10,479 nucleotides of DNA from Rhodothermaceae bacterium (GTDB taxonomy: Bacteria > Bacteroidota > Rhodothermia > Rhodothermales > Rubricoccaceae), in contig JABDIZ010000266.1 in the NCBI GenBank assembly GCA_013003465.1, positions 1-10,479 of the forward strand, written 5' to 3'. A program made the position numbers and the translations under genes. Below, piece by piece: positions 1 to 6,113 of the stretch. How positions within the stretch are numbered: position 1 is the first letter of the stretch; every line of letters begins with the position of its first letter. The notes under the pieces are model-generated. The model was not told where the DNA came from and did no database searches. It was given only the letters and a program-made list of their open reading frames with translations.

Positions 1-93
1 CGCGGCCAGTCGAGCTTCGCACTCGGCGGGGGGCAGAAGGGGGATCGGCCCCGCGAACCCGTATTCTCGAATGTGATCGACGACCGAGTCCAT
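1..93 (-). CDS. Phytanoyl-CoA dioxygenase (PhyH) family protein, N-terminal fragment cut by the window edge
   Basis: Reading the minus strand from the ATG at 93 gives 31 codons that stay open to the window edge. The peptide begins MDSVVDHIREYGFAGPIPLL and continues with a proline/acidic stretch (PPAEC) and an Arg-Leu pair. A helix, then YGFAGPIPLL, then a Pro-Glu-Cys turn is how many PhyH-like Fe(II)/2-oxoglutarate oxygenases begin. The catalytic HxD...H residues would lie outside the window, so the assignment rests on the N-terminus alone. The start is supported by a GAGGAG Shine-Dalgarno (104-109) 10 nt upstream and by a promoter-like pair at 143-172. This SD contrasts with its flagellar neighbours, which mostly lack one. 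The gene has the same orientation as the flagellar operon but is probably a separate unit, because a plus-strand gene remnant lies between. The substrate cannot be inferred. Confidence 0.6.
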   Translation of the reverse strand, partial: MDSVVDHIREYGFAGPIPLLPPAECEARLAA

Positions 94-103
94 GGTGCCG
101 GGT

Positions 104-109
104 CTCCTC
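104..109 (-). promoter_or_regulatory. Ribosome binding site of the PhyH-like gene
   Basis: The minus strand reads GAGGAG here, 10 nt before the ATG at 93. It is the only clear Shine-Dalgarno in front of any start I call in this window, and it helps fix the start of the partial dioxygenase gene. Confidence 0.6.
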
Positions 110-142
110 GATGAGCGACGCCGCGACGGTGCACGATACGCG

Positions 143-172
143 GGTATACCCGGGCTCTCGGAGCTCGGTCAA
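143..172 (-). promoter_or_regulatory. Candidate sigma-70-type promoter for the PhyH-like gene
   Basis: On the minus strand TTGACC (167-172) and TATACC (143-148) are separated by 18 bp. That is 5/6 and 4/6 matches to the -35 and -10 consensus at an acceptable spacing. Transcription would start around 136, leaving a leader of about 43 nt that contains the GAGGAG site. The -10 lies inside a perfect 12-bp palindrome, CGGGTATACCCG (141-152), which could be an operator or chance. The match is by eye only. Confidence 0.4.
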
Positions 173-250
173 GCTCTACGAGGGTGCGCTCATCCCGGAG
201 GTCTTTCGAGCCTCCTAGGTCGGCGGGGGTTCATCGGCTACCGTAGCCCG

Positions 251-350
251 ATGTCTCGTGTCCATGCCGCGCTCATCTTCGTTCAGATCATGTTCGCGAT
301 CCACTATCCGCTGACGAAGGTTCTGCTTCAGAGCGTGAGCGGAGAGGGAA
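251..350 (+). pseudogene. Truncated 5' end of an EamA/DMT-family transporter gene
   Basis: From the ATG at 251 the plus strand encodes MSRVHAALIFVQIMFAIHYP followed by LTKVLLQ. This is a hydrophobic first helix ending in an aromatic-rich turn and a Lys-containing second segment, very like the opening of EamA (drug/metabolite transporter) permeases. Such proteins normally have about 10 helices and 280-300 residues. Here the similarity ends after roughly 25-28 codons. The frame then becomes Gly/Ser-rich, runs into the antisense of flgL and stops at the TGA at 512-514. The break falls near 330-350, almost exactly at the flgL stop codon (351-353). I read this as a gene remnant left by a deletion or by insertion of the flagellar block. 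The alternative is a chance hydrophobic frame in an otherwise empty 3' flank; 25 codons cannot exclude that. Confidence 0.45.
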
Positions 351-1250
351 CTAGCGGAGGTAGTCAAGGAGGGAACGCTGACGGAGCGTGGCAATGGTTT
401 GCAGAGCCGCTTCGAGTTGACCCTGGGTGCGTTGTAGTCCAGACGCTACGTCGAAGAGGTCGGCGTCTTCGAGTTCCGAGCGGCGACGCTCGGCCTGGAG
501 TTTGGTATCGTTGAGCTGGAGTTCGGCGGCGCTCAGACGGCTGCCCACCTCGCCGACTTCGGAGCCGAGTGCGATGAAGTGGTCACGGGCGGCCGTGACC
601 TCGGCGACGGCGGCTTCGAGGTCGCCTGTCCCGCGGAGGGCGTCAGCGAGGGCGCGCATGGCGCCGATGGCGGTTTGCCCGCCACCGAGATCCTGCACCC
701 GGTCGCCGGGCATGTTGATCTGCAGGTCTACGCCCGGCCCAATCCGCCGCACACGCGCGCCGCTCACGTCGCCGCCCGTCGCCGTGCCATCGTCGGCGAA
801 GGGCGGTTGGTCGGTGCGGTTTCCGCCGAAGATGTATTCGCCGCTCACCTGCGTGTTGAGGCGGTCGATCATCTCCTCGGTGAGCGCGTCGATGTGGTCG
901 GCCAGCGCTGCGCGGTCTTCGTCGGAGAGGGTGTCATTGAGCCCCTGGAGGCCCTCCTCGTAGGCCGTCGTGGCGAGTTCAGCCAGTCCGTCGAGCGCAA
1001 CGGCGGTGTGGTCTACCCAAACGCGAGCCGCGCCAACGGCCCGAAGGTGCTGATCGAGGCGGACCCCGAGCGCCTCCCAGTGCCGCGCCTGTTCGAAGGC
1101 CAGCGGGTCATCGGAAGGCCGATTGACGCGGAGGCCCGTCGCCGCCTGCTCTTGCAGTCCGGCGAGCGTGCTGCGGAGCCGGTACACGGCCCGGTCGGGG
1201 GTGCTGGCAGCGAGGCTGCGTTCAAGCGAGAGGGAAAGGGGGCGCATCAT
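351..1250 (-). CDS. flgL: Flagellar hook-filament junction protein FlgL (HAP3)
   Basis: FlgL is the second of the two junction proteins that connect the hook to the filament; it is exported by the flagellar type III system and assembles on FlgK. The 299-residue product has the flagellin-superfamily layout. The N-terminal coiled coil carries GLRVNRPSDDP (about 39-49), the family signature also seen in flagellins. In the middle is GEYIFGGNRTDQPPF (137-151), the classic FlgL '[YL]-[IL]-F-[SG]-G-...-T-[DQ]-x-P-[PF]' segment. The C-terminal helix ends in SLLDYLR. It is complete and of normal length. The start is the first of two adjacent ATGs (1250); the second would remove one residue. There is no Shine-Dalgarno. 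It lies 12 bp after flgK and is the last gene of the operon, with its stop next to the truncated transporter remnant. I see no hairpin-plus-T-tract terminator behind it. Confidence 0.93.
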   Translation of the reverse strand: MMRPLSLSLERSLAASTPDRAVYRLRSTLAGLQEQAATGLRVNRPSDDPLAFEQARHWEALGVRLDQHLRAVGAARVWVDHTAVALDGLAELATTAYEEGLQGLNDTLSDEDRAALADHIDALTEEMIDRLNTQVSGEYIFGGNRTDQPPFADDGTATGGDVSGARVRRIGPGVDLQINMPGDRVQDLGGGQTAIGAMRALADALRGTGDLEAAVAEVTAARDHFIALGSEVGEVGSRLSAAELQLNDTKLQAERRRSELEDADLFDVASGLQRTQGQLEAALQTIATLRQRSLLDYLR

Positions 1251-1262
1251 GGCAAGAAGGCG

Positions 1263-2633
1263 CTAGAGCGTCAGGAGCGTGTCGAACATGGACTGGGCAG
1301 TCGTGAGCACGCGCGCCGAGGCGGCGTAGGCCTGCTGGTACTCGATCAGCCGGGTCATCTCCTCGTCGATGGAGACGCCGGAGACGCCGGCCTGCATGGC
1401 CTCGAAGTGACCCACGAGGGCATCGGCGGCGAGGGCACCGGCAGAGGCGCGCTGGAGGCGCTGCCCCACGCTCGCCGTGATGCCCGCCGCCCCTTCCTCA
1501 AATGCGCCGCGCAGATCGGCCAGGGCGAGAGCGACGCTGGCATCGCCCGGCGCGTCGGGCGCTCCGGCCAGCGCGATGGCGGCGGGATCGTCCACATCGG
1601 CAGAGAGGGCTAAGGAAGCCGCTGTCGTCCCGGCCGGGTCGAAGAACGAGCGGCCGGTCCCGCCGTCAAGGCCGTAGCCGCCCGCGTGCGCGGCATTCAC
1701 ATCGGCGACGAGTTGGGCCGCGAGGGCGTCGAGGCTGGCGCGGGTTTCGGGGAGGTGCGTATTGATCGTGCGGAGCCAACCGCCGAGGCGCCCGCCCCCC
1801 TCGTCGCCCGGCTTGAAGGCGACGTTGGTGCCACCGAACTGCACGGTGTCGGTGGCCGCATCGGGGGGGCCGGTGTGCTGCAATGCGAGCGCCTCGGTGC
1901 CCTGCACGACGGCCATGCCCTGCACCGTCACGGTGTAGGCGCCGTCGTCCCCGGGTTGCACGCGCACGGGCATGAAGGCGGCGAGGGCCTGCACGGCCTG
2001 GTCGCGCGCGTCCTCTGCCGCAAAGTCAGGCGTACCCGACGCGCGGGCAGCGCTGATCCGCTCGTTGAGCGCCGCGATCTGCGACGTGAGCGCGTTCACC
2101 TCCCCCACCCCATCGGCCAGCGCCTCGCGCGTCTGCCCGGTCAGTTCGGTGAGGTTGCTGTCGAGGCGCTGGAAGGTGGTGGCGAGCGATGCCGCTCGCT
2201 GCTGCAACACAGTGCGGACGCCAAGATCAGTTGGGTTATCGGCGGCATCGGCCCAGGCGTTCCAGAAGCTGGACAGTGATTCGGTCAGGCTCCCCGGCGT
2301 GCCGACGGCAAAGGCGCCTTCGAGAGCACTGCCGAGGCGAACCTCTTCATTGGCCGCGCCGAGGTCGGCCCACGCGTCGCGCGCCGCGGCGTCGAGCAGG
2401 CCGTCGCGGATGCGCTCGAAGGATTGGACCGAGACGCCCGAGCCCGCGAACGCGCCTCGCGGTGCCGTGATATGGAGGCCCTGCGTAACGAGGCTATCGG
2501 CGCGGAGGCCGAGGCGCTGGCGGCTGTAGCCCGCCGTGCCCGCGTTGGCGATGTTGTGCCCGGCCGTCTGGATAGCGGCTTCGAGCACGCGCAGCGAACG
2601 GCGCCCCGTCTGGAAAAGGCTCAACAAACTCAT
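1263..2633 (-). CDS. flgK: Flagellar hook-associated protein FlgK (HAP1)
   Basis: FlgK is the first hook-filament junction protein, placed on the finished hook and exported with help from FlgN. The 456-residue product starts with the rod/hook/HAP N-terminal motif NIANAGTAGYSRQR (27-40). It has a helical FlgK D1 region (about 95-200) and a low-complexity Ala/Gly/Asp-rich middle. It ends in the FlgK C-terminal signature, residues 418-456, with SGVSIDEEM, then IEYQQAYAASARVL and FDTLLTL. It is at the short end of the family (commonly 450-650 residues), which implies a reduced outer domain. It starts 3 bp after the flgN stop and is followed by flgL after 12 bp, the usual flgN-flgK-flgL late set. 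Upstream of the ATG is CAGGTTGAG, at best a weak Shine-Dalgarno. Confidence 0.96.
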   Translation of the reverse strand: MSLLSLFQTGRRSLRVLEAAIQTAGHNIANAGTAGYSRQRLGLRADSLVTQGLHITAPRGAFAGSGVSVQSFERIRDGLLDAAARDAWADLGAANEEVRLGSALEGAFAVGTPGSLTESLSSFWNAWADAADNPTDLGVRTVLQQRAASLATTFQRLDSNLTELTGQTREALADGVGEVNALTSQIAALNERISAARASGTPDFAAEDARDQAVQALAAFMPVRVQPGDDGAYTVTVQGMAVVQGTEALALQHTGPPDAATDTVQFGGTNVAFKPGDEGGGRLGGWLRTINTHLPETRASLDALAAQLVADVNAAHAGGYGLDGGTGRSFFDPAGTTAASLALSADVDDPAAIALAGAPDAPGDASVALALADLRGAFEEGAAGITASVGQRLQRASAGALAADALVGHFEAMQAGVSGVSIDEEMTRLIEYQQAYAASARVLTTAQSMFDTLLTL

Positions 2634-2636
2634 GAC

Positions 2637-3131
2637 TCAACCTGCGTTGTTGAACAGCGGGCGCGCGTCCGTCGGAGCCGCTGTCATGCCCGCTGCCGTG
2701 TAGACGTGGGCCGGCCGATCTGCGCCGAGCCCCCGCCATGCGGACAGTGTCTCCCGCCCGAGTTGGACGGCGTAGTGCAGCGAGAAGGCCAGGGCATCGC
2801 AATGAGAATCCGCTAGGCCGGCGGCGGCTCGCACCCGGTCTCGCGCCGATCGTAACCGCGAGGCTTCATCCGCAGGTAGGCGCCCGACGAGCACCTCAAT
2901 GGGCGCGTCGTCGTCCATATCGAGCGTCCGGGCAAGCATGCGGTGCTGACGGGTCCGCCTCTGCTCCAGCCGACCAAGGTCAGCGACCGCCTCCGCCGTT
3001 GCTACGCTGGCGTCCTCGAAGTCGCCCATCGCCCCCCTGCCCAGCGCCGCGAGTTGATCGGCGGCGGCGGTGGCGAGGCGGGCGAGCGTCTCGCTTTCGT
3101 CGGCGAGCGTGATCAGGAGCGCATCGGTCAT
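2637..3131 (-). CDS. flgN: FlgN-like flagellar export chaperone
   Basis: The 164-residue product is nearly all helical and charged, with heptad-like Leu/Ala spacing from its first residues, as in FlgN. FlgN is a small cytoplasmic chaperone that binds the C-termini of FlgK and FlgL and delivers them to the export gate. FlgN-like features are the long N-terminal helix (about 1-60), a central REL-type loop and a C-terminal Tyr-x-Ala-x-Gly-like element (VYTAAG), comparable to the loose YxxxG-type tail of the family. Sequence conservation in FlgN is low, so position carries much weight: it sits directly before flgK (3-bp gap). The frame extends to another ATG at 3167, but I prefer 3131. FlgN proteins normally begin at this helix, the 12 extra residues are non-helical, and a FliA-like promoter candidate would start transcription near 3162, inside the longer form. 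Neither start has a Shine-Dalgarno. Confidence 0.72.
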   Translation of the reverse strand: MTDALLITLADESETLARLATAAADQLAALGRGAMGDFEDASVATAEAVADLGRLEQRRTRQHRMLARTLDMDDDAPIEVLVGRLPADEASRLRSARDRVRAAAGLADSHCDALAFSLHYAVQLGRETLSAWRGLGADRPAHVYTAAGMTAAPTDARPLFNNAG

Positions 3132-3168
3132 AGATACGAGAGACGAGGGGCAGAGCACGGTATTCATG

Positions 3169-3194
3169 TTGTCGGGTCGAATGGGGGCGGATTA
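3169..3194 (-). promoter_or_regulatory. Candidate FliA (sigma-28) promoter ahead of flgN-flgK-flgL
   Basis: The minus strand has TAAT (3191-3194), a 14-bp spacer and CCCGACAA (3169-3176). The FliA consensus is TAAA-N15-GCCGATAA, so this is 3/4 and 6/8 with a spacer one base short. It lies in the 69-bp gap between flgJ and flgN, the largest gap in the distal half of the operon, where a late-class promoter would be useful. It is a weak match found by eye. Confidence 0.3.
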
Positions 3195-3200
3195 AGTCGG

Positions 3201-3533
3201 CTACCACGCGGGGGCGTCGTCAAGCAGGCCGTAGAGGTCATCGGAAGGGGGCTCTTGCTGCCACTGTTGGAGCAAGAGGTCGCGGAAGAGCATGGCGCCG
3301 CTCTCCACTAGCTCGTCGGTGAGCGCGTTCACGAGCGCCTCACGCTGCGCGTCGGCCTGGGCGCCGGGTAGACTCTCCTGCGCGCTTTTGAACAGGTCTT
3401 TCGTCATCGCCTCGACGAATTGGCGCACGAGGAGCGCCTCGAACTGCTCGGCCGCCTCCTCGGGCGTCCGCGCCTTGTCCAGCGGGTTGGCCGAAGGGCC
3501 GAGGGTAGCAGATGGGAGGGCGTTGACGTGCAT
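3201..3533 (-). CDS. flgJ: Single-domain FlgJ-type rod-binding protein
   Basis: The product has 110 residues and consists only of the FlgJ N-terminal rod-binding domain, which caps or scaffolds rod assembly in the periplasm. Visible signature: AAEQFEALLVRQFVEAM (27-43), corresponding to the family's A-x-[KQ]-[QE]-[FL]-E-[AS]-x-[FL]-[LV]-x-x-[ML] helix. A second helix, ALVNALTDELVESGA (66-80), stands where the family has the 'LA..GG.GLA' tail, although the Gly-Gly-Ile-Gly-Leu core is changed to Gly-Ala-Met-Leu-Phe. There is no C-terminal glucosaminidase domain, so another protein must open the peptidoglycan. This short form is common outside gamma-proteobacteria. It begins 2 bp after the flgI stop, consistent with co-translation. 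No Shine-Dalgarno is seen. Confidence 0.85.
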   Translation of the reverse strand: MHVNALPSATLGPSANPLDKARTPEEAAEQFEALLVRQFVEAMTKDLFKSAQESLPGAQADAQREALVNALTDELVESGAMLFRDLLLQQWQQEPPSDDLYGLLDDAPAW

Positions 3534-3535
3534 GG

Positions 3536-4654
3536 CTAGAGGATGACGAGTTCGCCCTGAAGGGCCCCGGCGCGCGAGAGCGCCTGGAACACCGCGATCA
3601 CGTCGCGGCTGGTCATGCCGAGGTCGTTGAGCGCAGCGGCGAGTTGGCTCACGTCGGCATTGGACGGGAGGACGACGCTGCGGGCAGGCGCTTGGTCGAT
3701 GTCGGTCGAGCCGACCGTCGTGGCGACGGTCTGCCCGTTTGCGAGCGGGTTCGGCTGCGAGACCGCGAGGTCCTGCTGCGTCGAGATAACGAGGCCGCCG
3801 TAGGTGATCATCACCTCGCTGATGCGGACCTCGCCCCCGGCCACGACGGTCCCCGTCCGCTCGTTGATGACAATGCGGGCGGGCACGTCCACCTCGACCT
3901 CCAGCGCTTCGAGCGCCGCCATGAGACCGGTAAGCCCGCCGTCGGGCGGGATGGCGACGTTGACAAGCCCAGCGTGTACTGCCGTGGCCGCGCCGGGGAA
4001 GCGGCCGTTGATCGTCTCGGCGATCTTCGCGGCATTGGTGAAGTCGGGGTTGCGGAGAAAGAGCCCGGCCGTGTCCGTGCTGAGGCTCAGCGGCGACGCA
4101 GCGGTGATCAGGCCACCGCCCGGCACGCGGCCCGTGTTGGTCGGCCCGGTGCGTGTGCTCGTCCCACCGCTGGCGGCGAGGAGAGTGCCTGTCGAGACCG
4201 GCCCTTGCGCGACGGAGAAGACGGTGTTGGAGAGCGGGTCGAGGAGCGGGGTCTGGAGCAACACGCCGCCCGCGAGCGAACGCGCGTCGCCGAGTGCCGA
4301 GACGGTCACGTCGAGGCGGCTGCCGGGGCCGCTGAACGGATCGAGCGTCGCCGTGACCATGACGGCCGCCGCGTTGCGGGCGCCAAGCCGTGCTGGATCG
4401 ACGGCGATGCCGAAGCGCTGGAGCATGTTGGCAATGCCCTGCACGGTGTACGGCGCACCGGAGCTGCCGCGCGCGCGGTCGCCGGTGCGGTCGAGGCCGA
4501 CCACGAGGCCGTAGCCGACGAGTTGCACCGGGGCCGCGCCCTCGAGCACGACGAGGTCTTTCAATCGCGCCGAGGCGAGCGCCGAGCCGACGTCCTGCGC
4601 GTGGACCGATCCCACGAACCCGACGAAAAAAAGCAAGAGGAGAAAACGAGGCAT
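3536..4654 (-). CDS. flgI: Flagellar P-ring protein FlgI
   Basis: FlgI forms the peptidoglycan-level ring around the rod. The 372-residue product is full length for the family (about 365-375). It has a Sec signal peptide MPRFLLLLFFVGFVGSVHA with cleavage expected before Gln20. It then shows the standard FlgI blocks: ARLKDLVVLEGAAPVQLVGYGLVVGLDRTGD (about 29-59), NMLQRFGI, VMVTATLDPFSGPGSRLDVTVSALGDARSLAGG-LLQTPL, the VVINERTGTVV-type block (here IVINERTGTVVAGG) and the C-terminal LGMTSRDVIAVFQALSRAGAL-GELVIL. Every block I would look for is present. It sits between flgH (2-bp gap) and flgJ (2-bp gap). A FlgI gene implies an outer membrane and a periplasmic peptidoglycan layer. No Shine-Dalgarno is visible; the upstream bases are the flgH C-terminal codons. 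Confidence 0.97.
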   Translation of the reverse strand: MPRFLLLLFFVGFVGSVHAQDVGSALASARLKDLVVLEGAAPVQLVGYGLVVGLDRTGDRARGSSGAPYTVQGIANMLQRFGIAVDPARLGARNAAAVMVTATLDPFSGPGSRLDVTVSALGDARSLAGGVLLQTPLLDPLSNTVFSVAQGPVSTGTLLAASGGTSTRTGPTNTGRVPGGGLITAASPLSLSTDTAGLFLRNPDFTNAAKIAETINGRFPGAATAVHAGLVNVAIPPDGGLTGLMAALEALEVEVDVPARIVINERTGTVVAGGEVRISEVMITYGGLVISTQQDLAVSQPNPLANGQTVATTVGSTDIDQAPARSVVLPSNADVSQLAAALNDLGMTSRDVIAVFQALSRAGALQGELVIL

Positions 4655-4656
4655 AG

Positions 4657-5280
4657 TTACTCGGCGGGGAGTTCGAGCGTGGGAGCTTCAGCCGAAGCCA
4701 CTTGATTCGCGCCGAAGACGACGGCGGCCACGAGCAACGCCGCAGCGCCGATCTTGACGAGCGTGCCGGGGCTGAAGAAGCGGTGACGCAGGCCGTCTTG
4801 GCGGTAGACCACGTCGGCGTTGGCGATCTGGTACGAGTAGATCACGTTCCCTGAGCGGATATCGCGCGGACGGACGAGCCCCGCCACGCGGAGCCGGTGC
4901 CCGACGCCGTTGACGTTGAGCTGCCGCTCGCCCTCCACCTGCAGGTTGCCCGCCTCGTCGGTGCCTGTCACCAAAACCGTGAGCGTGCCTTGCAGGAGGT
5001 CGCTCTGCGCCGTGCGGTTGGCCGCCGAGGCGTTAGAGGTGTAGTTCGCATCCAGGCTGAAGCTCCCGGCGATGGTGCCGCCGGTGGTGGCGCTCCCACT
5101 GTAGGCGCTCTGCGCGAGGTCGTCGTAGTCGCTCTGGCGCAGAGCGGTCGTCCGCTCAGCGAGCACGACGGTCAGCACATCGCCGGGCGCCCGCGCGATG
5201 GGGTCGGCATAGAGCGATTGAGCCAGGGCGCTCGGCCCGAGGGCGAGCAGCAGAGACAGGAAAGCAGTCAGCAGGCGCAT
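4657..5280 (-). CDS. flgH: Flagellar L-ring protein FlgH, without a lipobox and with a C-terminal hydrophobic segment
   Basis: FlgH builds the outer-membrane ring of the flagellar basal body. The 207-residue product carries the family core: SLYADPIARAPGDVLTVVL followed by AERTTA (22-46), the EGERQLNVNG strand (about 117-126) and the VRPRDIRSGNVIYSYQIANA block (about 137-155). Two things are unusual. First, the signal peptide (1-20, ending ALA before Gln21) has no cysteine, whereas FlgH is classically a lipoprotein. Second, after residue 172 there is a strongly hydrophobic run (about 176-194) and then a short acidic tail, where canonical FlgH ends shortly after a short aromatic helix. It may replace the lost lipid anchor; that is inference. 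The frame is open upstream to 5643, but that part overlaps flgA and lacks a signal peptide, so 5280 is chosen. No Shine-Dalgarno. Gap to flgA 22 bp, to flgI 2 bp. Confidence 0.93.
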   Translation of the reverse strand: MRLLTAFLSLLLALGPSALAQSLYADPIARAPGDVLTVVLAERTTALRQSDYDDLAQSAYSGSATTGGTIAGSFSLDANYTSNASAANRTAQSDLLQGTLTVLVTGTDEAGNLQVEGERQLNVNGVGHRLRVAGLVRPRDIRSGNVIYSYQIANADVVYRQDGLRHRFFSPGTLVKIGAAALLVAAVVFGANQVASAEAPTLELPAE

Positions 5281-5302
5281 AGCAGCGGTCAGAGAGGTAT
5301 CG

Positions 5303-6040
5303 TCAGAGGGTTTCGAGCCAGTCGGCCTCGCCGGGGGCGGTGAGGCGAACGCGGTAGGTGGCGCCCGTCGCACGGGCATGGACCCGGATGGTCTCGCCGA
5401 CGGCCCCTCGCTCGCGGGCCTGCGCGTCCAGCACGAGGGCGAAGCCGCGCCGCGCGTAGCGAACACGGATGGCATCGCCGGTGTCCACGGCCGTCGGCCA
5501 GGCGAGATCGGAGGCGCGGAGGGCGTCACCGGCCGAGAGGGCGCGGCGGGCGGTCGGGCGCGTAGTGGTTCGGAGAGCACTCGGCAGCGCCGGATCGCCG
5601 TGGAAGCGCGTCGTTTCGAGCCAGGCGGTTTCCAGCGCGGCATCGTCGAGTGGCTCGCCGCGCGCGTGGTCGTGACGGGCGATCAGGACCGAGTCGAAGT
5701 GGGCGACGTAGAGCAGAGCCCAGCCGAGACGCTCGGAGTCGTCGTAGAGGTCGGCACGCGTATGACCCCTCGGCAGGCCGTCCGAGACGGCGAGTTCCAG
5801 CCGAAGTGAGCCCTCGCCTGGTACCTCCGCAGCGAGGCGCAACACGCGCGGCTCCAATCGGGCCGCAGCCTCCGGGAAGCGCTCGGCGATCAGGCGCTCG
5901 GCCGCTGTTCGCACGCGCGCCTCCGCCCGGCCTGGGTCAGCCAGGGACTGGGCGGAGGACGCACGCGAGGTGATGCCCCCCATCATCGTCGCGAGGACGA
6001 AGACCGGCACCATGCGAAGGAGTGAGGACGTGCGAATCAT
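5303..6040 (-). CDS. flgA: Flagellar P-ring assembly chaperone FlgA
   Basis: FlgA is a periplasmic SAF-domain protein needed for FlgI polymerisation into the P-ring. The 245-residue product starts with a Sec signal peptide (1-30, ending ASSA before Gln31). A variable N-terminal domain follows. Then come the FlgA hallmarks: the ARHDHARGEPL element (121-131), RRALSAGDALRASDL (165-179), a VDTGDAIRVRYARRGF strand pair (185-200) and GAVGETIRVHARATGATYRVRLTAPGEA (212-239), which is the SAF/AFP-III-like C-terminal half. The upstream ATG at 6097 would add 19 residues before the signal peptide and is less likely. There is no Shine-Dalgarno. It lies between flgG (73-bp gap) and flgH (22-bp gap), next to the two ring genes it serves. 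Confidence 0.9.
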   Translation of the reverse strand: MIRTSSLLRMVPVFVLATMMGGITSRASSAQSLADPGRAEARVRTAAERLIAERFPEAAARLEPRVLRLAAEVPGEGSLRLELAVSDGLPRGHTRADLYDDSERLGWALLYVAHFDSVLIARHDHARGEPLDDAALETAWLETTRFHGDPALPSALRTTTRPTARRALSAGDALRASDLAWPTAVDTGDAIRVRYARRGFALVLDAQARERGAVGETIRVHARATGATYRVRLTAPGEADWLETL

Positions 6041-6054
6041 TGTGATCAGAAGGC

Positions 6055-6097
6055 GTGTGGGTGAGGCTTGGAGGCTGGGTTTGCGCCCCTCCCACAC
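6055..6097 (-). repeat. Inverted repeat in the flgG-flgA gap
   Basis: GTGTGGG (6055-6061) and CCCACAC (6091-6097) form a 7-bp perfect stem that can be extended imperfectly, with a 29-nt loop. It lies between the flgG stop and the flgA start. No T-tract follows on the minus strand, so it is not an intrinsic terminator. A role in transcript processing is possible, but chance in GC-rich DNA is equally likely. Confidence 0.2.
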
Positions 6098-6113
6098 CCT
6101 CGTTCCCTTTGTT

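Noticed and set aside
1372..1389. Tandem duplication of GAGACGCCG in flgK
   Set aside because: It encodes the ordinary GVSGVS segment before the FlgK C-terminal signature; two copies of 9 bp are unremarkable.
579..1613. Long plus-strand open frame (344 codons) across flgL and flgK
   Set aside because: Antisense shadow of two clearly identified genes in GC-rich DNA; Arg/Gly/Glu-rich product without a recognisable domain.
3644..4705. Long plus-strand open frame (353 codons) across flgI
   Set aside because: Antisense to FlgI, whose family blocks are all present; the product is Arg/Asp/Glu-rich and of shadow-like composition.
5281..5643. Upstream extension of flgH to 5643
   Set aside because: It would overlap flgA by over 300 bp, is Pro/Arg/Ser-rich and would bury the signal peptide that starts at 5280.
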